Positions 1 to 5,484 are shown, counted from the first letter of the stretch. The stretch is DNA of 7,597 bases from Chitinophagaceae bacterium (GCA_026785745.1 JAJAZO010000376.1:1-7597), one strand, 5' to 3'. Notes: a model not told the origin generated them from the sequence alone. Made by a program: numbers and translations.

Positions 1-2
1 CG

Positions 3-20
3 GTGAAGCTGAACGAGTAA
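3..20 (+). other. Possible last codons of an upstream gene
   Basis: Frame 3 reads V-K-L-N-E and then TAA at 18-20, which could be the tail of a gene that begins before the window. Frame 2 also stays open from the left edge to a TGA at 62-64 overlapping the next start codon, but its last residues come from the purine-rich leader and look noncoding. Too little sequence is present to name a product. Confidence 0.2.
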
Positions 21-30
21 ACAAAGTAGT

Positions 31-38
31 TATATTTA
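31..38 (+). promoter_or_regulatory. Weak candidate -7 box upstream of the TPR gene
   Basis: TATATTTA resembles the Bacteroidota -7 consensus TAnnTTTG but has A in place of the final G. No TTG is seen about 19 bases upstream for the -33 element. The 61 start follows an A/G-rich leader (AAAAAGAAGAAGAAA), a common leader type in this phylum. The gene could equally be read from an upstream promoter. Confidence 0.25.
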
Positions 39-60
39 CAAACGTAAAAAGAAGAAGAAA

Positions 61-1800
61 ATGAAGAAAATCACTATCACATTTTTAGCCGCCGGATTAC
101 TATTAGTATCCGGACTAAAAGCACAAACTATACAGGAGGGTATGACCCACCTGTATGCCGACAGGTTCAAAAGTGCCATTGGTGTTTTTGAAAAACTGCT
201 CGCAACAAATCCTAACAATATTGAGGCAACATACTGGCTCGGTCAAACATACTTTGATATGGATGACAATGCCAAAACCCGTCAGTTGTATGAAAAAGCA
301 TTAGCTACTACTGGCAGTGCCCCACTTATATTGGTAGGGTTAGGTCATGCTGATCTGCTTGATAATAAAACCAGTGATGCCCGTCAGAAATTTGAGGCTG
401 CTATAACAGCCGCCACCAATGGTAAAAAAGGGACAGATGGCCGGGTACTTACTGCTATTGGCCGTGCCAATGTGGATGCCAAAGCTGGTGATCCGGCTTA
501 TGCCGTTCAAAAGCTGGAAATGGCTGCTGATAAAGGGGAAAAAAATACTGAAACCTTATTACAGTTAGGTAATGCCTATCGTAAGGCCAACCCCGGTCAG
601 GGCGGTGGCCAGGCATTTGAAACATATAAAAAAGCGTTACAGATAAACCCTGCATTTGCAGTGGCCAACCTTAGGCTGGCTATGTTATTTGAATCGCAAA
701 AAAACTGGGAGCTTGTATTGCAGTATCTGAATGATGCTATAAAAAACGATTCAAAATTTGCTCCTGCCTATTATGAGCTATTTTATTATTATTTCTACAG
801 GGCAAAATTTCCTGAAGCAGAAGGACAATTGACAAATTATATTGCCAACTCTGATAAAGAGCCGCAGCATGAATTCCTGTATGCACAGCTTTGCTGGGCC
901 CGCAAAGATTTTGATTGTGCTATTATAAAAGCACAAAGTGTGATAGCGGCGATGGGGGCCTCTACAAAACCGAGAGTGTATAGATTAATGGCTGATTCAT
1001 ACTACCAAAAAGGAGATTTTGCAAACGCCAAGAAATATAGCGATGAGTTCTTTGCAAAGAAGAAGAACCCGGAAGATATTATTCTGCCTGATTATGAAAT
1101 AAAAGCAGATGTATTGTCAAAAACCGGCGGTACTCCGGATGAAATCCTGAATGCATATTTATCAGGAATAAAACTGGACACAACCGTTGATGCAAAAATC
1201 GGGTTTATAAAAAAAGGAATAGCCTATTTTAAAACCAATAAAATAAGAGATAAAGAAGGCGATTTAGTACAAAAGATAATTGATATAAAGCCCAAGCCTT
1301 CAATCAATGATTATTTTGATTTGACATTGGCCCGTTATTTCAGTGGCAATTATACCCAATCAAGGGAAATAGCTAATTCAATGATTCAAAAATTTGCTGA
1401 CCAGCCCTACGGCTATGAGTGGAAGTTTAATAGTAGTAGCGCTGTCGACACGGTAAAAAAAGACAGCATTGCTGTACCTGATGCTTTAGAACTCTATGGA
1501 TTTGCTCAAAAGGATACAGCTAAATTCAGAAAGCAGTACCTGAGTTCGGTAAAATTCCTGGCAGCTTATTATATAAATCAGGCAAAGGATAAAGACAAAT
1601 CATTAGAATTTTTTACCAAATGGTTAGAAGCTGATCCTGCAAATGCTGTAACAATTCAAAGCTATATTGATCAGATTAAGAAAATGCCGTCAAAACCAGC
1701 AGCAGTTTCTCCAAATGGAAATTCTGCTCCTCCAAAGTCGGCAGCTATCAAGCCAACGGGAAAAAAAGCAATAACTACGGGCAGAACCAAACTGTCGTAA
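61..1800 (+). CDS. Exported tetratricopeptide-repeat protein
   Basis: This 579-residue protein starts with a signal peptide: KK at 2-3, a hydrophobic core at about 5-18, and a likely signal peptidase I cut after LKA (residue 21). There is no lipobox cysteine, so a periplasmic location is expected. The mature part is mostly helical TPR units. Clear ones lie at about 24-57 and 57-90, near 164-200 (LLQLGNAYRKANP... then ALQINPAFAVANLRLA), at 215-260, 270-330 and near the C-terminus (LEFFTKWLEADPANA). A tyrosine-rich stretch lies at 237-248. The last 39 residues (541-579) are rich in K, P, S and A and look disordered. TPR proteins are protein-binding scaffolds; no enzyme motif is visible and no partner can be named. 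The gene precedes the complex I operon but is separated from it by a terminator, so co-transcription is unlikely. Start chosen for the signal peptide and A-rich leader. Confidence 0.9.
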   Translation: MKKITITFLAAGLLLVSGLKAQTIQEGMTHLYADRFKSAIGVFEKLLATNPNNIEATYWLGQTYFDMDDNAKTRQLYEKALATTGSAPLILVGLGHADLLDNKTSDARQKFEAAITAATNGKKGTDGRVLTAIGRANVDAKAGDPAYAVQKLEMAADKGEKNTETLLQLGNAYRKANPGQGGGQAFETYKKALQINPAFAVANLRLAMLFESQKNWELVLQYLNDAIKNDSKFAPAYYELFYYYFYRAKFPEAEGQLTNYIANSDKEPQHEFLYAQLCWARKDFDCAIIKAQSVIAAMGASTKPRVYRLMADSYYQKGDFANAKKYSDEFFAKKKNPEDIILPDYEIKADVLSKTGGTPDEILNAYLSGIKLDTTVDAKIGFIKKGIAYFKTNKIRDKEGDLVQKIIDIKPKPSINDYFDLTLARYFSGNYTQSREIANSMIQKFADQPYGYEWKFNSSSAVDTVKKDSIAVPDALELYGFAQKDTAKFRKQYLSSVKFLAAYYINQAKDKDKSLEFFTKWLEADPANAVTIQSYIDQIKKMPSKPAAVSPNGNSAPPKSAAIKPTGKKAITTGRTKLS

Positions 1801-1841
1801 CAAAGAAATAAAAACTCGGTTTTCTTCTTTTACAAACAAAG

Positions 1842-1880
1842 TCCCCTTTCTGCCAACAGGCGGAGGGGGATTTTTCTTTT
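1842..1880 (+). terminator. Rho-independent terminator after the TPR gene
   Basis: A nearly continuous stem pairs TCCCC (1842-1846) with GGGGA (1866-1870) and runs inward through weaker pairs to GCC (1852-1854) with GGC (1859-1861). The loop is AACA, there is one bulged T, and the stem is followed directly by TTTTTCTTTT. It sits 42 bases past the stop codon. This is a textbook intrinsic terminator and separates the TPR gene from nuoA. Confidence 0.85.
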
Positions 1881-1884
1881 ATTG

Positions 1885-1917
1885 AGGGTTGCCAACTTTT
1901 TAAAAGTTGGCAACCCT
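1885..1917. repeat. Perfect 33-base palindrome (16-bp arms, 1-base centre)
   Basis: AGGGTTGCCAACTTTT (1885-1900) is the exact reverse complement of 1902-1917, around a single T at 1901. It lies 5 bases after the T-tract of the TPR-gene terminator and about 40 bases before the nuoA -7 box. As RNA it would form a very stable hairpin from either strand. No T-tract follows it on the + strand, so it is not a standard second terminator there. It could be a REP-like interspersed repeat or a site bound by a dimeric protein; the sequence alone does not decide. Confidence 0.8.
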
Positions 1918-1957
1918 TAGTACTGATTTTAGTTAAGGTATTTTCAGCCTGTCGCCT

Positions 1958-1965
1958 TATTTTTG
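1958..1965 (+). promoter_or_regulatory. nuo operon promoter, -7 box TATTTTTG
   Basis: TATTTTTG matches the Bacteroidota primary-sigma -7 consensus TAnnTTTG exactly. The -33 side is poor, with no clean TTG at the expected distance. The transcript would start a few bases downstream, giving a leader of roughly 10-15 bases before the ATG at 1984. The position just after a terminator and just before the first nuo gene supports it as the operon promoter. Confidence 0.6.
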
Positions 1966-1983
1966 CCCACAGAGCAAAAGCAT

Positions 1984-2379
1984 ATGTTTCACTTACTTCA
2001 AACCAGTCTTAACAGTGCGGATGCCGGTTCTTATCTGCCGGTGGCGATACAGGTTTTTATTGCAGTAGGGCTGATTGTTTTTCTGACAGTGGTTACTCAT
2101 TTATTAGGTCCTAAAAGGAAAACTACTGACAAGTTGCAAAACTTTGCCAGTGGTATCGAATCTCATGGAGATGCCCGCCAGCCAATGGCAATTAAGTATT
2201 TTCTTACGGCTATATTATTTGTGTTGTTTGATGTGGAAGTGATTTTCTTTTATCCCTATGCAGTAAATTTTAAAGATTTAGGCTGGGAAGGATTTTGGGC
2301 GGTGTTGATGTTTGTTGGATTCTTCCTTTGTGGGTTTATATATATATTGAAAAAAGGTGCGTTGAAGTGGGAGGATTAG
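1984..2379 (+). CDS. nuoA: NADH-quinone oxidoreductase subunit A (NuoA, ND3 family)
   Basis: NuoA is a small membrane subunit of complex I at the junction of the membrane arm and the quinone-reducing arm. The 131-residue product has three membrane segments (about 18-41, 70-92 and 103-122). It has the family signature before and within helix 2: GIESHGDAR (57-65), KYFLTAILFVLFDVEVIF (71-88), with the conserved acidic pair D83 and E85. Length is normal for the family. In the loop between helices 1 and 2 the usual ECG motif reads ASG (55-57), so both the conserved acid and cysteine are missing. An in-frame TTG at 1963 would add seven residues, but it lies inside the -7 promoter box, so the ATG at 1984 was chosen. 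It is the first gene of the operon, with a structured 183-base spacer before nuoB. Confidence 0.93.
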   Translation: MFHLLQTSLNSADAGSYLPVAIQVFIAVGLIVFLTVVTHLLGPKRKTTDKLQNFASGIESHGDARQPMAIKYFLTAILFVLFDVEVIFFYPYAVNFKDLGWEGFWAVLMFVGFFLCGFIYILKKGALKWED

Positions 2380-2406
2380 TACCCCCTGTCCCCCTAAAGG
2401 AGACTT
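2380..2406 (+). repeat. CCCCTAAAGG repeat, left arm of inverted pair in nuoA-nuoB spacer
   Basis: This segment starts one base after the nuoA stop and contains TACCCC, then CCCCTAAAGG. The reverse complement of 2532-2556 carries the same two strings in the same order with short differences between them. The two ends of the nuoA-nuoB spacer are therefore imperfect inverted repeats of each other. Related sequence follows nuoC (3757-3786) and the DUF4440 gene (6981-7000). Confidence 0.65.
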
Positions 2407-2513
2407 AGGTGGTAGAGTTATTTTATGTTATTGAGAACTTTAAAGCAGTTTGCTACAACAATAATTAGCACAAAACTGTTTTTATAAGTATTATTTAACC
2501 GCCTTAATGTTCA

Positions 2514-2556
2514 TTTGAACTTTGGGGTTCAAAAGCCCCTTTAGGGGTTTGGGGTA
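2514..2556 (+). repeat. Overlapping hairpins in the nuoB leader (right arm of inverted pair)
   Basis: TTTGAAC (2514-2520) pairs perfectly with GTTCAAA (2527-2533) around TTTGGG. AAGCCCC (2533-2539) pairs with GGGGTTT (2544-2550) around TTTA, one pair being a G-T wobble. The single CCCC run at 2536-2539 could also pair with GGGG at 2524-2527 or at 2551-2554, so several exclusive folds exist just before the nuoB start at 2563. The rest of the spacer (2407-2513) is A/T-rich and shows no gene or clear promoter. This may be a regulatory leader, or simply a copy of the interspersed repeat. Confidence 0.55.
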
Positions 2557-2562
2557 TTAACT

Positions 2563-3147
2563 ATGGATCGTCCTGTATCATATAATCTCATCAAAAAGCC
2601 GCTGGAAGCGGACATCAGCATAGTGGATATGCCGGAAGGTCAGCAAGGCGAAGGGTTTTTTGCCACCAAACTCAATAATGTAATTGGTTTGGCAAGAAAG
2701 AACTCTATCTGGCCGTTGCCATTTGCTACCTCCTGCTGCGGTATTGAATTTATGGCTACCATGGGTTCACACTATGATTTGGCAAGATTTGGTTCGGAAA
2801 GGGTGGGATTTTCTCCCCGCCAGTGTGATTTGCTGATGGTAATGGGAACAATTGCCAAAAAAATGGGTCCGGTGTTGAAGCAGGTTTATTTACAAATGGC
2901 TGAACCACGTTGGGTAATTGCTGTTGGTGCCTGTGCCAGCAGCGGCGGCATTTTCGATACCTATAGTGTTTTGCAGGGCATTGACCAGGTAATACCGGTG
3001 GATGTATATGTGCCGGGCTGTCCTCCAAGACCGGAAGCTATTATTGATGGAGTAATGCGGATTCAGGATTTAGTAGGGAAAGAGAGTTTGAGGCGACGAA
3101 ACGGTGAACGGTATAAAGGATTGTTGGAAAGTTACGGAATACAGTAA
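2563..3147 (+). CDS. nuoB: NADH-quinone oxidoreductase subunit B (NuoB, PSST/20 kDa)
   Basis: NuoB carries the [4Fe-4S] cluster N2, the last electron carrier before quinone in complex I. The four expected ligand cysteines are present: the tandem pair C58-C59 in ATSCCGIEFMA, C124 in VGACASSGG and C153 in VPGCPPRPEAI. The conserved ARFGSERVGFSPRQCDLL block (74-91), near the quinone site, is intact. At 194 residues it is of normal length, with a short N-terminal extension and a basic C-terminal segment (RRRNGERYKG). It is a peripheral-arm protein docking on NuoA/NuoH on the cytoplasmic face and contacting NuoD and NuoC. No Shine-Dalgarno sequence is seen. The leader is G-rich and hairpin-forming, unlike the A-rich leader of the TPR gene. 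It probably depends on the nuoA promoter. Confidence 0.97.
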   Translation: MDRPVSYNLIKKPLEADISIVDMPEGQQGEGFFATKLNNVIGLARKNSIWPLPFATSCCGIEFMATMGSHYDLARFGSERVGFSPRQCDLLMVMGTIAKKMGPVLKQVYLQMAEPRWVIAVGACASSGGIFDTYSVLQGIDQVIPVDVYVPGCPPRPEAIIDGVMRIQDLVGKESLRRRNGERYKGLLESYGIQ

Positions 3148-3151
3148 GGAA

Positions 3152-3181
3152 AGCTACGAGCCATGAGTTATGAGCTACGAG
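3152..3181 (+). repeat. Direct repeat AGCTACGAG in nuoB-nuoC spacer
   Basis: AGCTACGAG occurs exactly at 3152-3160 and 3173-3181, 21 bases apart, with CCATGAGTTATG between them. The middle also resembles the unit, as if from a decayed tandem of ATGAG/ACGAG units. It begins five bases after the nuoB stop. No coding or promoter signal is visible. Confidence 0.6.
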
Positions 3182-3205
3182 TTTCTCAAAGCAAATACCA
3201 AGTTG

Positions 3206-3233
3206 AAGTCCCGCAACTCTAAACTCGGGACTT
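3206..3233 (+). repeat. Hairpin 9 bases before the nuoC start
   Basis: AAGTCCCG (3206-3213) is the exact reverse complement of CGGGACTT (3226-3233) around a 12-base loop (3214-3225). An A-rich stretch AAAACTAAA then leads to ATG at 3243, so the start codon itself is left unpaired. No T-tract follows. It may be an RNA-stability or processing hairpin within the operon; that role is inference. Confidence 0.55.
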
Positions 3234-3242
3234 AAAACTAAA

Positions 3243-3749
3243 ATGTCATTGACGAACGAAATAATAAAAGGCAGGCTTACAGAAAAATTCGGAGACCAGG
3301 TTTCTTCATTTGAAGAGCCTTACGGTATGCTCACTTTTGAAGCGCCGAAGGAATTAAACCTGAAAGTGCTTAATTTTTTATACGACGATGAAGAACTGAG
3401 ATTCCGTTTCCTGACAACCCTGGGCGGCGTTCATTACCCCGCTAATAAAGGAAAAGAATTAGCAGTGGTTTATCATCTGCATAATCTGGAAGATAATGTT
3501 CGTATCCGTTTCAAAGTGTTTACTGATATTAATCAACCTGATATTTATACAGCTACAGGATTATTTTCTGCGGCTAACTGGATGGAAAGGGAAACGTATG
3601 ATTTTTATGGGTTCAACTTTGTAGGCCATCCAAACTTGAAAAGAATATTAAATGTAGATGAAATGGATTATTTCCCGATGCGGAAAGAATTCCCCTTGGA
3701 AGACCAGACAAGGGTGGATAAGGATGATGAAATGTTTGGAAGAGGGTAG
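3243..3749 (+). CDS. nuoC: NADH-quinone oxidoreductase subunit C (NuoC, 30 kDa)
   Basis: NuoC is a structural, cofactor-free subunit of the peripheral arm that packs against NuoD and NuoB near the quinone site. The 168-residue protein has the family signature ERETYDFYGFNFVGHP (115-130) followed by LKRILNVDEMDYFPMRKEFP (132-151). The N-terminal half (about 50-100) matches the alternating strand pattern expected of the 30-kDa fold. It is not fused to NuoD, unlike in Escherichia coli, and its length is normal for a stand-alone NuoC. The start at 3243 follows an A-rich leader. Downstream is a 511-base gap before nuoD, very long for an operon; it holds repeats and a possible small gene. Confidence 0.96.
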   Translation: MSLTNEIIKGRLTEKFGDQVSSFEEPYGMLTFEAPKELNLKVLNFLYDDEELRFRFLTTLGGVHYPANKGKELAVVYHLHNLEDNVRIRFKVFTDINQPDIYTATGLFSAANWMERETYDFYGFNFVGHPNLKRILNVDEMDYFPMRKEFPLEDQTRVDKDDEMFGRG

Positions 3750-3756
3750 GCGGCCT

Positions 3757-3786
3757 CCCCAAACCCCTCCGCAGGAGGGGCTTGTG
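3757..3786 (+). repeat. CCCCAAACCCCT hairpin after nuoC
   Basis: CCCCTCC (3764-3770) pairs perfectly with GGAGGGG (3774-3780) around GCA, eight bases after the nuoC stop. The lead-in CCCCAAACCCCT (3757-3768) and the trailing GGGGCTT (3777-3783) also occur, in reverse complement, in the nuoB leader (2533-2554). No T-tract follows, so termination here is unlikely. The stretch from 3787 to 3839 shows nothing recognisable. Confidence 0.6.
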
Positions 3787-3839
3787 AGACTCCGCTATTT
3801 GGAAACTTAGAAAGGCTACTTAGTGCTATCGGAAGCATG

Positions 3840-3925
3840 CCCGCTTGGGCGGGGCGAATTGAGGAAAATAAACCCGATAGCTATCGGGTGCTTTAGGAAA
3901 TTGGGGTGGGTTGGTGAATAGAATT
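3840..3925 (+). repeat. Composite repeat copy 1, left half
   Basis: It starts with the hairpin CCCGC (3840-3844)/GCGGG (3849-3853). Positions 3849-3870 are identical over 22 bases to 7034-7055. Positions 3889-3925, beginning TGCTTTAG and ending TAGAATT, match 7059-7095 at 31 of 37 positions with no gap. Between these blocks copy 1 has an extra palindrome (3872-3889) that copy 2 lacks. The repeat then breaks off at 3925 and resumes at about 4145, after an inserted segment. Confidence 0.8.
3872..3889. repeat. 18-base perfect palindrome within repeat copy 1
   Basis: ACCCGATAG (3872-3880) is the exact reverse complement of CTATCGGGT (3881-3889), with no spacer. The equivalent place in copy 2 (7055-7059) has only a few bases, so this palindrome is an insertion in copy 1 or a loss from copy 2. 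A related string, CTATCGG, occurs just upstream at 3826-3832. Confidence 0.75.
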
Positions 3926-4152
3926 AAAAAAATTCAAGTGCGAAAAATGAAAGCATTTTGGAAAGAATATGGATTGTGGATTGAGTTAACAGTTTTGTTT
4001 TTAGCTCTTGCTCTTATGATTTATTATAAATTTTGGGAGGAAGAACAATCTAAATTATTCATCAGGTGGTTTCAATTCGGACTGTTCTTGTTTTATTTTA
4101 TTGATAGATTGATAAAATTAAGAAACAGGTTAAAAAAAGTTGAATAGAATTA
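3915..4152 (+). mobile_element. 226-base cassette bounded by 12-base direct repeats
   Basis: TGAATAGAATTA occurs exactly at 3915-3926 and 4141-4152, 226 bases apart. The left copy is the end of the left half of the composite repeat and the right copy is the start of its right half. In the second copy of the repeat the same junction is single and uninterrupted (TGAGTAGAATTG, 7085-7096). The segment between is visibly A/T-rich and holds one possible 66-residue ORF. No transposase and no terminal inverted repeats are seen. The pattern fits insertion with duplication of the junction sequence, or recombination between repeats; 'mobile' is inference. Confidence 0.5.
3947..4147 (+). CDS. Possible small two-helix membrane protein (66 aa)
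   Basis: I do not recognise this protein. From ATG 3947 it has two hydrophobic segments, at about 9-28 (GLWIELTVLFLALALMIYYK) and 36-53, joined by an acidic EEEQ turn. It ends in a strongly basic tail (RLIKLRNRLKK). By the positive-inside rule both ends would face the cytoplasm. In-frame TTG (3911) and GTG (3914) codons lie further upstream, but they fall inside the repeat, so the ATG was preferred. The stop codon TAG lies within the right-hand direct repeat. It sits between nuoC and nuoD on the same strand and would be co-transcribed. It could be a small membrane-associated accessory protein or a chance ORF in A/T-rich DNA; the helix-turn-helix membrane layout with a basic tail mildly favours a real gene. 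Confidence 0.5.
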   Translation: MKAFWKEYGLWIELTVLFLALALMIYYKFWEEEQSKLFIRWFQFGLFLFYFIDRLIKLRNRLKKVE

Positions 4153-4256
4153 CAAAACGCTGAAGTGTGCTACGCAACGAAGTTGATAGTAGCACTGAAG
4201 CTGGGTAAATAATAAAAATTAAAAATTGAGGGGATTGCTTCGGCTTCGCCTCGCAA
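4145..4256 (+). repeat. Composite repeat copy 1, right half, ending at the nuoD start
   Basis: Positions 4145-4204 match 7089-7148 at 55 of 60 positions without gaps, including 33 identical bases (4172-4204). Within it GTGCTAC (4167-4173) pairs with GTAGCAC (4189-4195). An A/T-rich link (4205-4227) follows, and then 4228-4256 matches 7195-7223 at 28 of 29 positions. The last block folds as TTGC (4235-4238) with GCAA (4253-4256), enclosing GGC/GCC. It ends four bases before the nuoD ATG at 4261, so the repeat forms the nuoD leader. Confidence 0.8.
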
Positions 4257-4260
4257 AACA

Positions 4261-5484
4261 ATGTCAGAACAACATATCAAATTACCGGAAGGAAGTATTG
4301 AGAAGACGACCACCACGTTGAACCTGGGGCCTACACACCCGGCAACGCATGGTGTGATGCAGAATATACTGGAGCTGGATGGCGAACGTATTGTTTCTAC
4401 TGAACAGACGATTGGCTATATCCACCGGGCATTTGAAAAAATTGCTGAACGCAGACCACTTTACCAAATAACAACATTGACAGACAGGATGAATTATTGC
4501 TCTTCTCCCATTAATAATATGGGCTGGCATATCACCTGTGAAAAATTGCTGGGAGTGAAAACCCCAAAGAGGGTTGATTATCTCCGGGTTATCATTATGG
4601 AACTGGCAAGAATTTCTGATCACCTGATTTGTAATTCGATTGTAGGAGTGGATGCAGGTGCATACACTGGCTTTCTATATGTGATGCAATACCGGGAATT
4701 GATTTATGAAATCTATGAAGAGGTCTGCGGCGCAAGATTGACAACCAATATGGGCCGCATCGGCGGGTTTGAAAGAAATTTCAACAATATAGCTTTTGAA
4801 AAAATTGAAAAATTCTTAGTTGAATATCCCAAAGTGTTGAAGGAATTTGAAAACCTTTTTCAACGCAACCGGATTTTTATGGATAGAACAAAAGGTACAG
4901 GAGCCATCAGTGCAGACAGAGCTTTGAATTATGGTTTTACAGGGCCTAATCTCCGTGCGGCAGGTGTGGATTATGATATAAGGGTGCATACACCATACAG
5001 TTCTTACGAAGATTTTCAATTTAATATACCTGTTGGTACTACCGGTGATAACTACGACCGCTGGTTGGTTCGCAGCCAGGAAATGTGGCAGAGCTTAAGC
5101 ATCATCGAACAGGCTTATCAAAAGGTACAGGAGTTTAAAGGAACAGAAGCTGAAGTATTTCATGCGGATGCTCCTGAATATTATTTGCCTGAGAAGGAAG
5201 ATGTATATACTAAAATGGAAGCGTTGATTTACCATTTTAAAATTGTGATGGGAGAGATTGAAATGCCGGTAGGTGAAGTTTATCAGGCTGTGGAAGGCGG
5301 CAATGGAGAGCTGGGTTTTTATCTGATTAGTGATGGAGGACGAACGCCATACCGGTTGCATTTCCGCAGACCTTGTTTTATTTATTACCAGGCTTTTGAA
5401 GAATTGACAAAAGGCGGTATGCTGAGTGATGCGATTATAACGATGAGCAGTTTAAATTTGATTGCAGGAGAAATGGATTCTTAA
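4261..5484 (+). CDS. nuoD: NADH-quinone oxidoreductase subunit D (NuoD, 49 kDa)
   Basis: NuoD forms the quinone-binding pocket of complex I together with NuoB and is related to the large subunit of NiFe hydrogenases. The N-terminal signature LGPTHPATHGV (22-32) is present. H30 and Y79 (in DRMNYCSS) fall 49 residues apart, as do the quinone-binding His and Tyr of the bovine 49-kDa subunit (H59 and Y108), so both contacts look intact. The conserved GRIGGFERNF block and the C-terminal RLHFRRPCFIYYQAFEELTKGGMLSD...MSSLNLIAGEMDS ending are present. The product is 407 residues, full length for a stand-alone NuoD. The 22-base gap to nuoE indicates tight co-transcription. The leader is the last block of the composite repeat, with no Shine-Dalgarno sequence, which is unusual for a housekeeping subunit. 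Confidence 0.98.
   Translation: MSEQHIKLPEGSIEKTTTTLNLGPTHPATHGVMQNILELDGERIVSTEQTIGYIHRAFEKIAERRPLYQITTLTDRMNYCSSPINNMGWHITCEKLLGVKTPKRVDYLRVIIMELARISDHLICNSIVGVDAGAYTGFLYVMQYRELIYEIYEEVCGARLTTNMGRIGGFERNFNNIAFEKIEKFLVEYPKVLKEFENLFQRNRIFMDRTKGTGAISADRALNYGFTGPNLRAAGVDYDIRVHTPYSSYEDFQFNIPVGTTGDNYDRWLVRSQEMWQSLSIIEQAYQKVQEFKGTEAEVFHADAPEYYLPEKEDVYTKMEALIYHFKIVMGEIEMPVGEVYQAVEGGNGELGFYLISDGGRTPYRLHFRRPCFIYYQAFEELTKGGMLSDAIITMSSLNLIAGEMDS

Noticed and set aside
455..655. Minus-strand ORF opposite the TPR gene
   Set aside because: It is antisense to a clear coding frame, with a His/Pro/Trp-rich composition typical of shadow frames.
1963..1983. Seven-residue N-terminal extension of NuoA from a TTG codon
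   Set aside because: The TTG is part of the -7 promoter box TATTTTTG, so it would lie upstream of the transcript start; the ATG at 1984 fits the family length better.
2380..2562. Riboswitch or attenuator in the nuoB leader
   Set aside because: Alternative pairings exist, but I recognise no known aptamer pattern, and there is no T-tract terminator.
3764..3780. Terminator after nuoC
   Set aside because: The hairpin is strong but no T-tract follows, and termination here would cut off the rest of complex I.
3911..3946. TTG/GTG start for the small membrane protein, giving 78 residues
   Set aside because: These codons lie inside the composite repeat and its direct repeat; the added basic residues have no clear role, and the ATG at 3947 precedes the first membrane segment properly.
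3927..4140. Classical insertion sequence or MITE
   Set aside because: Its ends (AAAAAATTCAAG and GGTTAAAAAAAGT) are not inverted repeats of each other and no transposase is encoded, so only an unclassified cassette is claimed.
3840..4260. CRISPR array or tandem repeats
   Set aside because: The repeats are composite blocks at two distant loci, with no regular short repeat-spacer pattern.
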